A stretch of DNA of 64,000 bases from Vanilla planifolia (GCA_023846275.1 JAIUJO010000069.1:1767242-1831241), one strand, 5' to 3'; shown: positions 24,281-38,100, numbered from the stretch's first letter. Translations and numbers: made by a program. Notes: generated by a model not told the origin, from the sequence alone.

Positions 24281-26750
24281 AATTGAATAATCTCGTTTTT
24301 CAACGCAATTATATGAAAAATAACTAACAAATAGATTTTGTTATAAATCTTATTCACAAATTATGTTATTTATTTATTATTACTACAATAAAAATGTTAG
24401 TTCTTTTGAAAAATAATTTTATAATATTATTGATCAAAATATGATAATTATTAATTATAGTATTAATTTTTAATTTTTAATTTTTAAGAGTAGGGTTTCT
24501 TGACTATGAAAAATTTTTGTTACAATTCTTATAAGAATTACTTTTCATTTCATTTTGGATGGGAGAATAACAGCTAAATGAACTAAAGAGCAAGTTCTAC
24601 AAACTAAAAGTTTAAAGACAATGGTAATGAAAAAAATTGCTAAAGTTTGTTGAACTTGCTCTTTTGTTAGCATTAGATTCATAAAGACAATAGATAAAAT
24701 TATGTATTGGAAGAAAATGTGATAGGATTAAGAAAGCTAAGGTATATAATTTTGGTGTAATCAACAAAATTGAATCTTAAAGTGCTAACTAACAAATCAC
24801 TCTTGCCTAAATTAATTATAGGAGAACTTTGGTGTGGTAGTCAAAGGGTCATCAAATAAGACTCATGGAATATGCTTCATTTTTCATATTAGAGAATATG
24901 GATAAGTGACTTGTTTTAAGCATCTACTTTTAGGCCCTTGATAATAATGGAACTTTAAACACATAAATTGTTTTATTCTTGAAAAATTTTCTAATATTTG
25001 GAAGATTTAATAATATCACTTACAATATGCTAAAATATTTGGAAGTCAAGAAGTAGAAGGGTGTATTAAGAAATTATGAATCTAATGCTCCCATTACAAA
25101 CATCATTTGTTAATGCTACAATATTTTGAAAGGCTCCAATGTAATTTAGTATTAGGTAAGGGAACAATGATTTATGTAAAAGGTTTGACTCAACTTTTAA
25201 ACTAATGAAAGTTAGAATGTGTAAAACAATTTATCAAAGTGCTTCACCTTGTAACTAGTGAAATTAAATATATGTAGGAACAACAAAAATGGTACTAGTA
25301 ATATAAGTGGTTTCATTGGAGATCATGATGATAATGTAAATCATGCCTTCACTCCTTCTACTGATCATTTTTCAACTATGGCTGCCTTCTTGACATTGAT
25401 TTAAAATTGTTTAAAATATAGTGGTAGAAATTATATAATAGCATAGATTGAGCTTGACAACATTACATTTCATTATGGGCTCTGTTGTCAATGCAACCAA
25501 ATATCCAATCATCATATCATCTCTACTTAGAAGTTTGACACCTAAAGATAAAAACATTGAGCTAATATCATCATTTTTATGTTAAATAATTCTAACCATA
25601 ATGTGTCCATGAAACATTAAAAAAATCATTAGTATAATCATAATAATAAGGCTCATAAAACCTGATTCACATTAGGTGCTTATGTGATCACATCATCTAT
25701 CCATTATTCTTATTCCTTTTTGTATTTCTAGAAAGAACAAAATAATATTAGAAAATTTTTATTTAGTGTAGCAAACAATGTGATAGTTATATCACTCACT
25801 TTAACTTGAAAATAAACACAAATGGAGGGACAATATGTAGCCCAAACTTACTAAACATACAATGCAAATGTAGAAACATACTTGGATTGGCCATCTTTTA
25901 TCATCTCAATTCATGGCTATAATAAATTATAAAATGCTCAATTTCCTTGTTTTCAATCATTATTGATGGCTAAGATCCCACCATCTATATGGATTGTCAT
26001 AATAATGTTAAATTCAATGATAATAAAATTATTTCACTTGAATGTACAATATGGCTTTCATAATTTTACCAAATTTCATTCCAATTCTTGTTAGCCCACT
26101 TTAGAGCATTTATTTATTTGAATTGTTAAGTTAAAAGAACATGTTTTCACAAATGAGACTTCCTTGATACTACTCTCAAAAACATCGATTTAGATAATGT
26201 TAGTTCCATTTTCCATAACAAAAATAAGAGCTAACACTATTTATATTTTAGTAGATCTTATTGACATTCTTAGCTCTGCTCCAAACTATTTTTGTTTCGA
26301 TACTAAACTTGGTTGTTTTGAAAATGTGCCTTCCATTTATTTCTTAGAAAGTTATTAGTCAATTATTCATCTAGTCTTTCAATTTAGCATAGTTGATTAT
26401 CATTTCACATTGGAATGACTTGCAATTGGTACAAATCATTTTTTTATTCAATGTTGCTATACAAGGTGATACCATGAATGGCATCAAATAAAATAGTGTA
26501 CATGAATCTTGTGTAGCATGTTGACTTTATTTTATTTTTGGAGAAAGGCAAATCAGTATAGTTTGAATGAACACTTGTCATAGAGAAATAGTTTGTAGAC
26601 AAATATAACACAAGCTATTCAAGTAATCTATTAACATATTGCAAAACCAATCATTGTAGTTTACACATCATGTATGTGTACACCACATCAAGGTAGTTTT
26701 GACACTTTGTAGTACCTCCAATTTTTAGTAATAGTATATGTCTACTAAAA
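24281..26750. other. Non-purine island 1, unknown content
   Basis: Balanced-strand AT-rich sequence, in contrast to the flanking purine DNA. The first 250 bp is almost pure A/T. From about 24,540 it has ordinary complexity and includes a hairpin-forming inverted repeat at 24,584-24,665. No transposon or host protein motif was recognised on either strand. An old insertion into the purine block is likely, but no terminal repeats or target-site duplication could be seen. Confidence 0.5.
24584..24665. repeat. Inverted repeat, 21-bp arms, 40-nt loop
   Basis: Left arm taaagagcaagttctacaaac (24,584-24,604, 21 bp; core aagagcaagttctacaaac) and right arm 24,645-24,665 (core gtttgttgaacttgctctt) are reverse complements, with one mismatch in the 19-bp core. 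The loop is about 40 nt. In a region where most repeats are heavily decayed, near-perfect arms are notable. It could be part of a small foldback transposon or a structured transcript; nothing decides between these. Confidence 0.75.
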
Positions 26751-28975
26751 AATAAAATAAAATGGAAAGGAAGATGACTTATAAAAGAGAGAAAAAGGGA
26801 TTAAAAAAAGAGAACATAGAGTGAGCGCTGAAGAGAGATGAAATAGGGAACGTACAAGACAAAGGGATAATGCAAAGTGAAATAGATGAAAATTAGATAG
26901 AGAGAAAAATAGAAAGATAGAGTAGGACTAAGAGTGTAAGTGTTTGAGTTACATGGAATGAAGAGATGGAGAGGAAAATAGAAAGATTACATAAAAGAGA
27001 GAAGGAGATTAAAAGAGAAGAGAATGAAAGTGAGATAAAGTATGCAAGGGAAGAGAAAGGAAAGTAACTTAGAAAGTAAACTGAGAGTGAGAAAAGAAAG
27101 ATAATAAGAGAAAAGAATTTTAAGAGAAAATTAAAAGACAGATTAAGATAAAGTTGTATAGAGAGAAAGCAAAAAAATGAAAAGACTAAGAAGTTGAAGT
27201 GAAGAGGTGGAGTGAAATATAGACTCTTCAAGAAAAAAGATAGTGGGATATTAAAGAATGATGGGAGAAGAGAAAGAGAAGAAGGAAAAGATAATGAGAA
27301 AATACTAAGAGAAGTATGTAAAGAAAGTGAAGAAAGAGAGGGAGACAGGCAAGTGAAACCTTATAATAGGTAAGATAAGAGAGTGAACGATGTGAAAAGA
27401 AGATGAGTGAGAAATATTAAGAGATGGAGAGTTGAGGATAAGAGATTTAGGAAGAGAAAAGAAAAGCGCAAATGAGGTTGAGTTACTATAAGAGTGATAG
27501 AAGACAATGGTAGAGCAAAGACAAAGCTTAAGGGGAGAAAGAGATATATCTAAGAAGAGATTAAAAGAGAACGAGAAAGAAGAAAGAGTTTTGTAAAAGA
27601 AAGAGACTAAGTAAATAAGAGGAAGCTTGAGAGGTTAGGGAAATGGATATTAGATTTATAAGAATAATTAGAGATGTTAAAAAAGGATGACATTTAGACA
27701 GTTAGATGGATGATAGAGAGTTAAAGTAAATATAAGGACTAATAGAGAAACATAAAGAAGAGATTGAAAAACAAAGAGACATATAAAAAAACACAAATAT
27801 AAATAGTGGTAGAGAGGCATATATGTTAGATAGATAGAGAATAAAATTAAGGATATAATGGGCAATAGAAAATGATTAACGAAGAACTAAATAGATGGAT
27901 TATCATATAAAGATCGAAGAGGAAAAGAGGAGAAATAGACAGAGTAAGAGTTGAAAGAGTGGGGAGAAAAGAATAAGGGAGATAAAAAGAGGCTTAAAAT
28001 AAAAACAATTTTAAGAGGTGGAGTAGTACAAGAGATACAGAGTGAGAGAGAGGAAGTGGAAGTCAATGAGATGGAGAGAGGGAGATTTTTAGACAGTGAA
28101 AGTGGAGGGATATATAGAGACAAACAACGACAGACAAGTAGGACAAAACAAAAAAAGAGAAAAGAGGGAATAAACTTTAATGGAAGAGAGTGATAAAGCA
28201 AAATAAAGAATAGAGGGGCAATAAGTGATAGAGATGATAGAGAGATAAAAGTGTGGAGAAAGATATAGTGCAAAAGAAAAGAGAGAATATTTGAAAAAGG
28301 GAGACAGAGGAGATAAAATATGATAGAGGAGAGAAGGATGAAGAAAATATGATAGACATATACATAAAGGGAGACAAAAAAAGGAGATAGAGATCCAAAG
28401 CGTGGTATAGAAAGATAGATTAATAAACAAATAGAGGCAAAAGAGGTCTTAAAATAGATAAGATAATAGAGGAGAGAGAACATAAGTTTAGAGAGATGAG
28501 GGAGATAATAATTAGATAATGGGACAATTAAGAAGAAGAGAGAATAAAGGAATAAATAAATAAGACAATGTGTATGATATAAAGGAAAGATAGAAGGAGA
28601 AGATAACGTTAAAGAATAAGTAGTAGATCGTGAGATGTGATAGACCTAATTAAAGAGAAGAGAAGAGAGACTAAGGCATAAATTGTTAAGGGTGTTATTT
28701 GAGAGAGATAAAGTAAATGAGAGAGAGAGAGCTATAGAGGAGAGTGATGGAGAGAAACAAAAAGTGGTAAGGAGCACACAAAATAAGAGGGATGTAAGAA
28801 AGAGAGTTAAATAGATTAGATGAGTGGTGAGAATGAAGAACATCAATGTGAAGTGAGAAAAGTGATAGTAAGATGATGGAGATTTTGATAGATAAGAGAG
28901 AGATAGATATAGTTTATAGGAGACATAAAAAGTAGAAGTGAGAGAGAAATAAAATGTATAAATTTGAACATACAG
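26751..28975 (+). repeat. Purine block, segment 2
   Basis: Dense purine sequence, among the most extreme in the window, from 27,240 to 28,960. It includes many gagag and gataga words and 'agagagagagag'-type runs around 28,718-28,730. A minus-strand open frame of 198 codons (27,887-28,483) is Ser/Leu/Phe/Tyr-rich with no domain and is explained by composition. Confidence 0.8.
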
Positions 28976-29885
28976 AGAGAATCTAAAAATTAAGTTTTAG
29001 TTTCAACGTTCACTATGACTACATGCCTTACTTGACCTTGAGCACACATTTCTCCCAACTTATAAATATATGGTGAACCAAATACAATTGGGTGTAGTCT
29101 GTTCAAATAAATTAGTGAATTGGAGTGATTTGTGCAATAAGGAATTATGTGAAAGAAGAAATAAGAGCTATAGAGTTTACATCATCATTTCATAATGAGG
29201 GTGTTTTTCTCAACAAGGCACTCTTATTAGAAATTATAATCTCAATAGTGGGTAAAGGTTCTCATAATTTTGTTTTTGTCCTATGCTTTTGATTATGTTT
29301 TCATAAAACGTTGACATATGTAGAGGGATTGGGGATTGGAGAAGTGTGATTGTGTGAAAAAACACTGTTTAGTTATTGAGAGATACTTCTATGTATACGT
29401 TCATCATTGGGAAAACAAAAAATTTATGGGGTGCTAGAACAATAGGAGATAGAAAGGAATAGAGTTAATAAATGGACTTCGATCTATTTAGAATTAGCAA
29501 AATGAAGCCAAATTAGGCAAAGAAAAGGTTTTGTCATTAGCAATTTATAAGGTCGAAAACTTATTTAGTTCAAGATCCTTCTTAATCTCATAATACACAA
29601 ATAAAATCTACAAAAGTGAAGAACTAGGAATTGAGTTTTCACAGGTTCAAGCAAAGAAGATGAATAAGGCAAAAAGGATAAAAAGATGCCCTAAAAAATG
29701 AATTAAATGTGTGAAAATATAGAAGAAATGAATAAATAAATGTAATGGAAGCAACTAAAACAATATATGAATAAATAAAAATGAAATATTAAAAAATAAT
29801 GAAAAAATGATTCAAAAGAACAAACTAAATAATAAAAATAATTATAATAATATGATATTTTTCTTTTTTTTTCTTCTGTCTCATC
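28976..29885. other. Non-purine island 2, unknown content
   Basis: About 900 bp of near-normal base composition, including ttttagtttcaacgttcact at its left edge. It drifts back into A-rich sequence from 29,690. Locally it is the least repetitive DNA in the purine block, but no open frame or protein motif could be recognised. Probably an old insertion. Confidence 0.5.
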
Positions 29886-31085
29886 CTCAAAGGAATTACT
29901 AGGACAAAAGGAAGAAAGAGAGATTTAAAAACAAAGAGGAAGATTTAGACAAACAGAAAATAAGGAATGGAGAGATATATAGATGGGAGTGACAAACATG
30001 TGGAGGGATAGATGTCAAGATGGAAGAGATTGGTATAAGGAGAATTAAGACTATGAGAGAGATAAATGAAAGAAAAGTGATAAGAAAGAAAGCATGATAT
30101 TTATAAAAGAGATTAAATTTAAAGAAAGCGAGTGTCAAAATGAAGGAAAGAGAGTGCCTCTAAATAAATTAAAAAGGGAATAGAGAGAGTGAGAGCAAGG
30201 GATCACTAAGAGAAGGAAAATTATTTACAAAGTGGTGGAGATGTAAAAGGAGAAGAGATATACAAACGTAAAAGTAGAGTTGAAGATAAAAATGGGATAT
30301 GGGGACTTAGAGCAAGATAGTAATAGAAAAGTGAAGCATTCCTAAAAGGAGAGTTTGACAGAGATGATGAGAAGGGAGATGAAGTGAGGGAAAACTTAAA
30401 GATGAAGAAAATATGACATGTAGAGAGAGAATATAAGAGAAAAGAAAAAAAGAGTAGGGAAGAAAACTTAAGATAAATAGAGGCAAAAAGGCATAGTTCA
30501 TTAGACAAGAAAACAAATAGAGAGTGTGAGAACCATATAAAGGCAAATGAAAGGATGAATGAGATAAAAAAATGAGGGAAGTGAAAAATTTAATAGACAA
30601 ATGTGGGAGAAAATAATGAGCTATGATTGAGGGAAGAAATTAAGAAAAAGTCAAGACGAGGGCAAAGACATGATAGAAAGTACAAAGAGAAGATATGTTA
30701 AGAAAAAGAGACGATAAGAATGAGACAAAAATGTTGAATGAGAAAGGAAGAAGAAATTGATAAATAAAAGATTTTTATTTAGACGAGGAGACAAAGACGC
30801 AAAGAAGAAGAGAAACATGAACAAATGGAAAGTGAGTCTTAAAAACAGATTGACATCAAATGACATAGAACCAAAGAAGAGAGAGATAAGAAATATGGAA
30901 AGAACCAGTGATGGAAGGAGAAGAGCATGAATGAAAAAGAGAGTTGTTGGAAATAGAAGATAATGGCTATGAATGAATGTTGGTGAGAAAGGAACAAATG
31001 TTTTGAAAGAGAGAAAAGTATAGGAGTAACACAAAATTGATGGGCAAAGGGAATATATAAAGAGAAAGAGAGAATATTTATTCAT
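29886..31085 (+). repeat. Purine block, segment 3
   Basis: Purine-rich, ending sharply at 31,085 where AT-rich island 3 starts. It gives four overlapping minus-strand Leu/Ser/Phe-rich open frames, which are treated as composition artefacts. Confidence 0.8.
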
Positions 31086-31649
31086 ATAGCATTCAAACTA
31101 TTAGATATTGTTATAAAAAGTGATACTTTTTAACAAGAACCAATTTTATATCATTTTCGTAATAGTTGTAATAATTATTAATTACCTTTATTATTCTTTA
31201 GAATAACTTTTATTAATTATGAATAACTATTATAATGATTCTTATAATAGTTATTCTTTCACTTTTAAAATCCTCATAAAAATGGGAGATAACTACTTTA
31301 AAACTAATTCTTATTAATTGTTCTTGAAATTTTAAAATGCTTTAATTAAATTACAATTAATTATTAATTAATAATTAACTATTTATTAACATAATTATAA
31401 ATTTAATGTAGTAAATCCTTTATTTAAATAATTAACACTTATTTATATATAAAATATTGAATAATAAAAAATTATTTTGAGCAATTATTAAATATTATTA
31501 ATAATATTTTAAAAATTAGTTATAAGAAAAATTGTTAGAAATACTATTGAACTTAACTAATAAAAATTACTCTAATAATCATTTAATTATAAAATTCAAT
31601 TACCCTGTCAATTATAATGCTAATATTCTTATAAAATAAGTGAATATGA

Positions 31650-31672
31650 ATTATTATTATTATTATTATTTT
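31650..31672. repeat. ATT trinucleotide microsatellite
   Basis: About 23 bp of repeated ATT within AT-rich island 3. Confidence 0.9.
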
Positions 31673-32321
31673 ATGCTAATTAAATTATTTTAAAAACAAT
31701 TTATAATTAATTATAATATTATAATAATCATTGTATTCATGATGAACGTTGTAGTTGAATCTTATAAATATGGAACTTAAACCTTAAGAAAAATATCAGA
31801 AATCAAAATAATCTGTTTAATTGATTATTTAATAGAAAATTAAAATAATTAAAAATTGTAATGTAAGGACAATTAAAAAATAACTCATAAAAATATTTTG
31901 TTATTCCTTTTGTCTAATGTTTTGAAAACTTATTATTCTATGTTAAAAAGATATTTTAGAACTTAATCAATCAATTTTTTAATTATAATACCTATAGTTG
32001 ATAATACGTTTCTTATCTACTTTTATTTTGTTCATATTTTTAAATACAATAATGTGATTAAGAAAGCAAAACTATGAAGGTGTTTATAAAAAGAGGATTA
32101 ACAAAAACCTAATAAGAACATGTAGAACACAAAAATGAATAGGATGAAGGGAATAATAAAAAGAACAAAAAAAGAATGAGAAAGGAAAATAAGGGAAAAA
32201 AAATCAAAATGAAAGAAGAAACTTTTTGAAGACATTTACAAGAATGCAAAGAATTACAAGAAATGGGTTTGGTGTAATAAGAAGTAAAATAATACATGGA
32301 AAAAAATATTAATAATAAATA

Positions 32322-32642
32322 TAACTAAATGTAAATGTTTCTTCAAACTTAGTAATAATATCAATAATTTTAATGATTAATAAATTTTTTTAATATTACC
32401 CAATAATATATTTATTATTTTTTAAATTTTAAAATAATTTTTATTTTAAATAGTTTGTTAATACTATTAACAATTCAAAATACTAATTCATTTTAATAAT
32501 TTAATAAAATTGAACTAAAATATTATTATAATTTTGTTATATAATAATTTTGTTATAGTAATTTTTAATTATGATTGGTGCAATAAATTTAATTATTCAT
32601 TTTAATTTCAATAGGAAAATTCTTTTTTTGTAATAAATTGTA
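32322..32642 (+). repeat. 320-bp direct duplication, copy 1
   Basis: Starts aactaaatgtaaatgtttct and runs to ttttgtaataaattgt. It matches copy 2 (32,739-33,060) along its full length with scattered substitutions and single-base indels, far more alike than any other long pair in the window. The pair is offset by about 417 bp and separated by about 95 bp. Confidence 0.9.
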
Positions 32643-32738
32643 AATATTTTAGTCTAGTAAAATACGTTGTACGTATTTCAAATTATAACTATTTTGTATT
32701 GTTGTAGTAATCATAAGTTATAACTAATCTTCATCATA

Positions 32739-33060
32739 AACTAAATATAAATGTTTCTTCAAACTTAGTAATAATAGCAGTAATCTTAATGATTAATAAA
32801 TTTTTTTAATGTTTCCCAATAATATATTTATTATTTTTAAAATTTTAAAATAATTTTTTATTTTAAATATTTTCTTAATACTATTAACAATTTAAAAAAC
32901 AAATTCATTTTAATAATTTAATAAAATTGAACTAAAATATTATTAAAAATTTTATTATATAATAATTATATTATAGTAATTTTTAATTATGATTGGTGCA
33001 ATAAATTTAAATATTAATTTTAATTTCAATAGGAAAATTCTATTTTTTGTAATAAATAGT
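32739..33060 (+). repeat. 320-bp direct duplication, copy 2
   Basis: Starts aactaaatataaatgtttct and ends ttttttgtaataaatagt, immediately before the next purine segment. Its period of about 417 bp is close to that of the satellite elsewhere, but the sequence is unrelated to the satellite monomer. Confidence 0.9.
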
Positions 33061-34260
33061 AAAAAAGAAAAGAGAATGAAAGAGAGTTAGAGATTGAGCT
33101 AAAGCATGAAAAAGATAATTATTAAGCGAGAGAAGAAGGATGAAGAATCAAGTCATGAAAAGGAAGGTGGAGTGATAAGTAGGACGTGGAAAGAAGAGCA
33201 AGTTGAGATAACATAACGTAAGAAGACAGCTAAATAAAGAGAGGCTAACTAAGGAGATCATGATTTGAGAAAATTATGATAAAGGAAATAAAGATAACGA
33301 AAATAGGAAGACATGGTGTTGAAAAGATAATGTGTATGAGAGAAGAGGCAAAGTTAGATTAACAACAAGAAAATAAGTGAAGAGGGACATAGACATGAAT
33401 AGAGAACATAAATAAAGTGGTATAAGGAAAAGAAATAAAGAACAACTAGAGATATAAAAGAAGATTGATGAATGCTAGAAAGAGGGATGGAAATATAGCA
33501 TTGATATGTGTATAGTAAGAGAAATAAAGAAAAGAGAGAGGAGGAGAGAGGAGAGTCATAAAAGAATAAGAGAAATTAGAAAGGAGATAAGACAATGATG
33601 GTTAGAGATGATAAAGAGAGATGGAGAGCAAGAAATGATAGGAATGAGTTAGATGTAATTAGAAAGAAGACAAAAAGGAGGATAAATTGATAAATAATAG
33701 TGGGAGATATAATGGAATGAGAAATTATGAGTGAATAAGGACATTTAGATTAATGCTAGAGAAGTAGGTGAGGGGGCTGAAGAGTCATCGATGGAAAGAA
33801 AGACAATGATAACAAATTAGACTAACACAAATAGACAAAATAGGTAAAGAAGAAAATTAGTACATATGGAAAGGAAAGGTGTACTATACTACACAAAAGG
33901 TAGAGATAAATGTAAAATAAGACATATAAATATAAGTAATTTGATTGGTAAAGAAGAATAAGAGGAAAAGATATAAAGATATAGAAGTAGGGAAAAATAG
34001 AGAAAAGTAAGAAAGAAGGGCGACATTAAAGGGAGAGAAAAGTTTTGTAGAGTTAAAGATTTAGTCAACAGAGAGAAGACAGACAAAGCAAAAAGGAGTG
34101 GAAAGGGAGAATAAGAGAGATATCTGCACAAATAAAGATATATTTTGCAAAAAATGAAAATGGAAGGAACATTAATAGAAACTACATAAGGAGATAATGA
34201 TGAAATAGAAAAAATATAAGTACTTATGAATGTGGAGAAACATAATTTTTTAAGAAACAT
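33061..34260 (+). repeat. Purine block, segment 4
   Basis: Purine-rich unit between two AT islands. Positions 33,800-33,880 (aaagacaatgataacaaatt, then gactaacacaaatagac, then ggtaaagaagaaaattag) parallel 46,998-47,075 (caagacaatgataatgaatt, then agattaatacaaagat, then gtaaagaggcaaataaat). The segment is therefore a shortened relative of the later higher-order units. Confidence 0.75.
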
Positions 34261-35180
34261 AACTAATATTATGTTTTAAAACAATGGTCAAAATAAGTAG
34301 CAATAATTTTCTTTTCTTCTTTTTTTGGTTTTATATATTCTTTAAAAAATAATCTGAATAAGAAAGGGAAACCTTGAAGGTGTAATTATGAAAAAGATCA
34401 TCCATAAAAAGAAGAACAAAAAAAAAGTAGAGCACAAAGATGAACCAGAAGTGAGAAATGTTAAAAGTAAAAACAATTAGAATGAAAAAATAAATAAGAA
34501 AAATATTAAAATTATATATAAATTATTTGAAGTGTAAATAAGATAATAAATGGAGCTGCAAGAAACAAATGAGGTGAAAGAAGTCCAAAAACAATAAAAG
34601 GATGATGAATAAAAATATTTATAATTGATAAGAACAAAGATAGTATTTTAAATTATTAAATATGCTATTAATGATTATAATTTTTTTTTATTTTTCATTT
34701 ATTATTATTTCAAAATTCACAATGTAATATTTATATTATTTATATTTATAATAGTAATAATTTAAAATAATATTTATTGTTAATAATGTAAGAATAATTA
34801 TAAAAGTGTCGCCTCATTTACTATGAAACATTAATTATTTTATAAAAATTGTTAAATAACACTTTTGTAATAGATTTTATTATTCATTCTAACTACAAAA
34901 AATTATTCTTTTAACATAATAATAATTATTTGATTCTAAAAATTTATTAAATATTTTTCAATTAATATTAATATTTTTAATATTACTGAAAAAATTTAGT
35001 TTCTCTTCTTATTATTTACAAGATATTTTTATTTTTATTATGAGTTATTGAATATTTTCTAAATTTTAATATGGTAATAATTAATAATTTTTGTACTTTA
35101 GTTTACTACTTTTATTAAGTTTACCTTATCATTTTTGTCATGATTCTTATCATGTTTCTAAATCTTTTTCTTTATGTTTT
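34261..35180. other. AT-rich island 4 with an A-rich module
   Basis: Positions 34,345-34,460 carry the module seen in island 3: gaataagaaagggaaacctt, gaaggtgt, and gtagagcacaaagatgaac in the same order as near 32,060-32,140. Positions 34,640-35,150 are nearly pure A/T. No gene is visible. Confidence 0.6.
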
Positions 35181-38100
35181 TACAAAATAAGATATTAAAA
35201 GTAGGCAAACAATAAATGATATGGAAATAGATAGGGATTGAAAGAGATTAAAAAGAAAGAAAGATGAGGGAGGTGAGAAATAAAGTGAAAAGATATATTT
35301 AGAAAAAAAAGAAATAGAGAAGTTGAAGAGAAAATATAAATATAATAATAATAGATAGATTGTAAGAGAGAGAATGCATAATAGAGTAAACGAGTAAGAA
35401 TGAGCAACAGAAAATGATAAAAGAGATTGATATATGAAGAGTGGAGAGGAAAAAAGAAAAAACAAATAAAAGAGTGAAAAGTGAGTGAGGGAGTGTGGTA
35501 GAAAAGAAATGGATTATAATTGAGTGTAAGAGCACAAGAAATGATAAAGAGAAAACATTAATTTATAAAATAAGATGGTGGATTTATAAAGTGGAGATAA
35601 CAAATGAGAGAGCGTAATAAGAAAGGATAGGTTTAAAGAGAGACAAACAAAGAGATTTAAGGTAGGAAAGGGTGTGAAAGCGAGCATGATAGATAGAATG
35701 TAGTAGGTTGTGCTTTTGAGAAGGAAATTAAAGAGGCATAAAAATTATTTAGGGAAAAGATAGCTAAAACTTTGATATAGACAAGATAAAAATTGAGACA
35801 TAAATTAGGAATTGAAAGAGAGATATGAAAGGAAAGTGATTGAAATGATTTAATGGTGAGAGAGAGAGAGAGACAAAATGGAAAAGGAAGTATTAGAAGG
35901 AAAATGATTTACACAAAATAGACTAGAGTAAGGAACAAAGTTTAAGGAGAAATGAGTAAGCCAGAGATAGAGGAGAGAACAATAATAAGAGAGAGTGTGT
36001 TTAGAGATTAGTGAATAAGGAAAGGTGATATAATGTGTTATAGAGGGGTTAGGAAAGTAAACTGAAATAGATAAAGAATGTTGGCCTCAGTTATTTATAG
36101 TTAAATAGAAATAAAGAACACTAAGAGAGAATTCTAAATAATAATAGGAGCTAAATTATAAGAAAGAGAGTGAATGATAAAGTGAGATCATATGCATAAG
36201 GGAAAGAGATAAAGGAGATTATTATAAGAAGATAAGGGAGATAGAGAGAGAAAAAAGAAATGTGTAAAGAAAAAGAGAAAGAGGGTCAGGGATGAGGAAG
36301 AAACGGCAATCGTAGACTATTTCAAAAGGAATAAGTGAAGGAGGAAGCATCCATTTATATATATAGTTTGTGGAGTGATAATATGGAGATAATGGAAGAG
36401 AGAGTAAGTTGAGATAGAATTGGTTAAGAGACTTAGACAAAGAGAGAAGGAAAATGTGTGGAAGAGAGTAAGATAAAAGAGTGAGAAGTATGGAAGTCTT
36501 AAAAATTGAAAATAAAGAGATATAAAAATGATGGAATGTTGAGATAAGTGAAGAGTTGGATATAAATGAGATAAAAACTTTTGAAGTAAAAGAGAGATTG
36601 AGTCATAGTGAAATAAAGAGAACGTTAGGAAGAGATACCTTATGAGAAAGAATGCATTAAAGAAGGGGACATGAAGAGATTTGAAGGTATAAGAAAAAGA
36701 GAGGCAACCAATAGACCAGTGATGAGAAAAAAAATAGAGCAAATTTGAGAAGAGAGAGGATAAGGAGATAAAGAAGCAAAATGTATAATAAAAAGTAGAT
36801 AGAGAAAGTGGAAATATGAAGTTAGAATGTTGAAAAAGTGAGTGTGACAAAAAGGAGACAAATATGAGATAGTTAGACAACAAAAGTTAAATGAATAAAG
36901 AAGAATTTAGAGAGAGATAAATAGATAGATAGATAGAAAAAAAAATAGTTGGCCGATAGAAGTAATGAATAGTATAAAAGAGATGTAAGATAAGAGATGA
37001 GTGAGGAGAGATGTTTGGCACAAAAGTGAAGAAATAGAAGAGTAATAGTACAAGAAATAGAGAGAAGTAAGTGGAAGAGAGAATGGAGTGATAAAAGATT
37101 AATAAAAATTATTAGAGAGATAAAAAATGATGCATATAGAACATCAAGGTTGATTAAGACAAAGAGATAGTAGGAATGTGATTAATGATATTAAAGAGAA
37201 AAGCAGCAAAGGAATAAACAGACAAAGAAAATAAGAAGGTTGTACAATAAGAAGGAATAAGGAAATGAGGAGGCTGACATGACAGATAGCGATCAAGTCA
37301 TGGGGAGTGAAAAGTGATCAAGTGAAAGAATGTCAAAGAAAAGGAATTAGTGTAATACATAAAGACAAAGAAGTAAACAGGTAAATAAATATCGAAGGAG
37401 AAGCGAAGGATAGAATATATAATAAAAGAAGCAATTGAGATTAAATAGACAAGCAAACATAAAGGATTGACTAGGAAAGAAGTATTTGTAGAGAGATAAA
37501 ACAAAAAAGATGAATAACGTAAGGAGGGAGAAGAGCAAGAAAGAAGAGCGATAATAGAGAGAAGATAAAGACAACAATTAAGAATACAATATAGAGAGAT
37601 TATGTACATTAAGATAAAAATAAAAATAGCAAAGTTGGGGGACAAATAAAAGGATATTAAGTCATAGGGTCATAGAGAGTGAAAAAGAGTGCAAAAAAAG
37701 AGATAAAAAATAAGGAGAAGTGGGAAATAGAAGCAAAATAATTTACTTAAAAGAAAATGTGAACTAAGATGGCAAAAGGGTGAGAAAAAAGATTTTTAAG
37801 AAGATATAAATGGAAAGAGAAACATATAAAGTGCATCAACGAAATAAAAAAGATAGAGAGGCAAGGATCATGAAGAGATAAACAAGATAAAGAAAATTAA
37901 ATTATTAAGAGATTGATAAAGAAAGAGAAAGAGATAAAAAGTAGAAAAAGTGAGGGCAAAATCCTAGAGGAACAATGATAAGGAAGAGGAGAAAAAAGGG
38001 TAACAAGTAGGAGTGAATAAAATGAAAGAAAGTTTAATGAAACTAAATGATAAGGAAAGTTGATTACTTTTGTGATTCATAATTAGTAATGGAAGAGACA

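Larger units (their letters stand above)
31086..33060. other. AT-rich island 3 with an A-rich module
   Basis: Nearly pure A/T with 'taataattattaatta'-like words from 31,090 to 32,040. An A-rich module at 32,050-32,300 follows, in which 'gattaagaaagcaaaactat', 'gaaggtgt' and 'gtagaacacaaaaatgaa' appear in order. Related modules lie at 34,345-34,460 and, more weakly, 44,760-44,870, so the islands are part of the larger repeat and not random insertions. The right part is a 320-bp direct duplication annotated separately. Confidence 0.6.

Noticed and set aside
25240-26740. Possible protein-coding remnant in island 1 (several short frames)
   Set aside because: I tried copia, gypsy, LINE and DNA-transposase motifs by eye and found no ordered set of conserved residues.
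27951-28193. Plus-strand open frame, 80 codons, Glu/Lys/Arg-rich
   Set aside because: Lies in the densest purine stretch, where GAG, AAA and AGA codons arise automatically. It has no recognisable domain and overlaps several equally open minus-strand frames.
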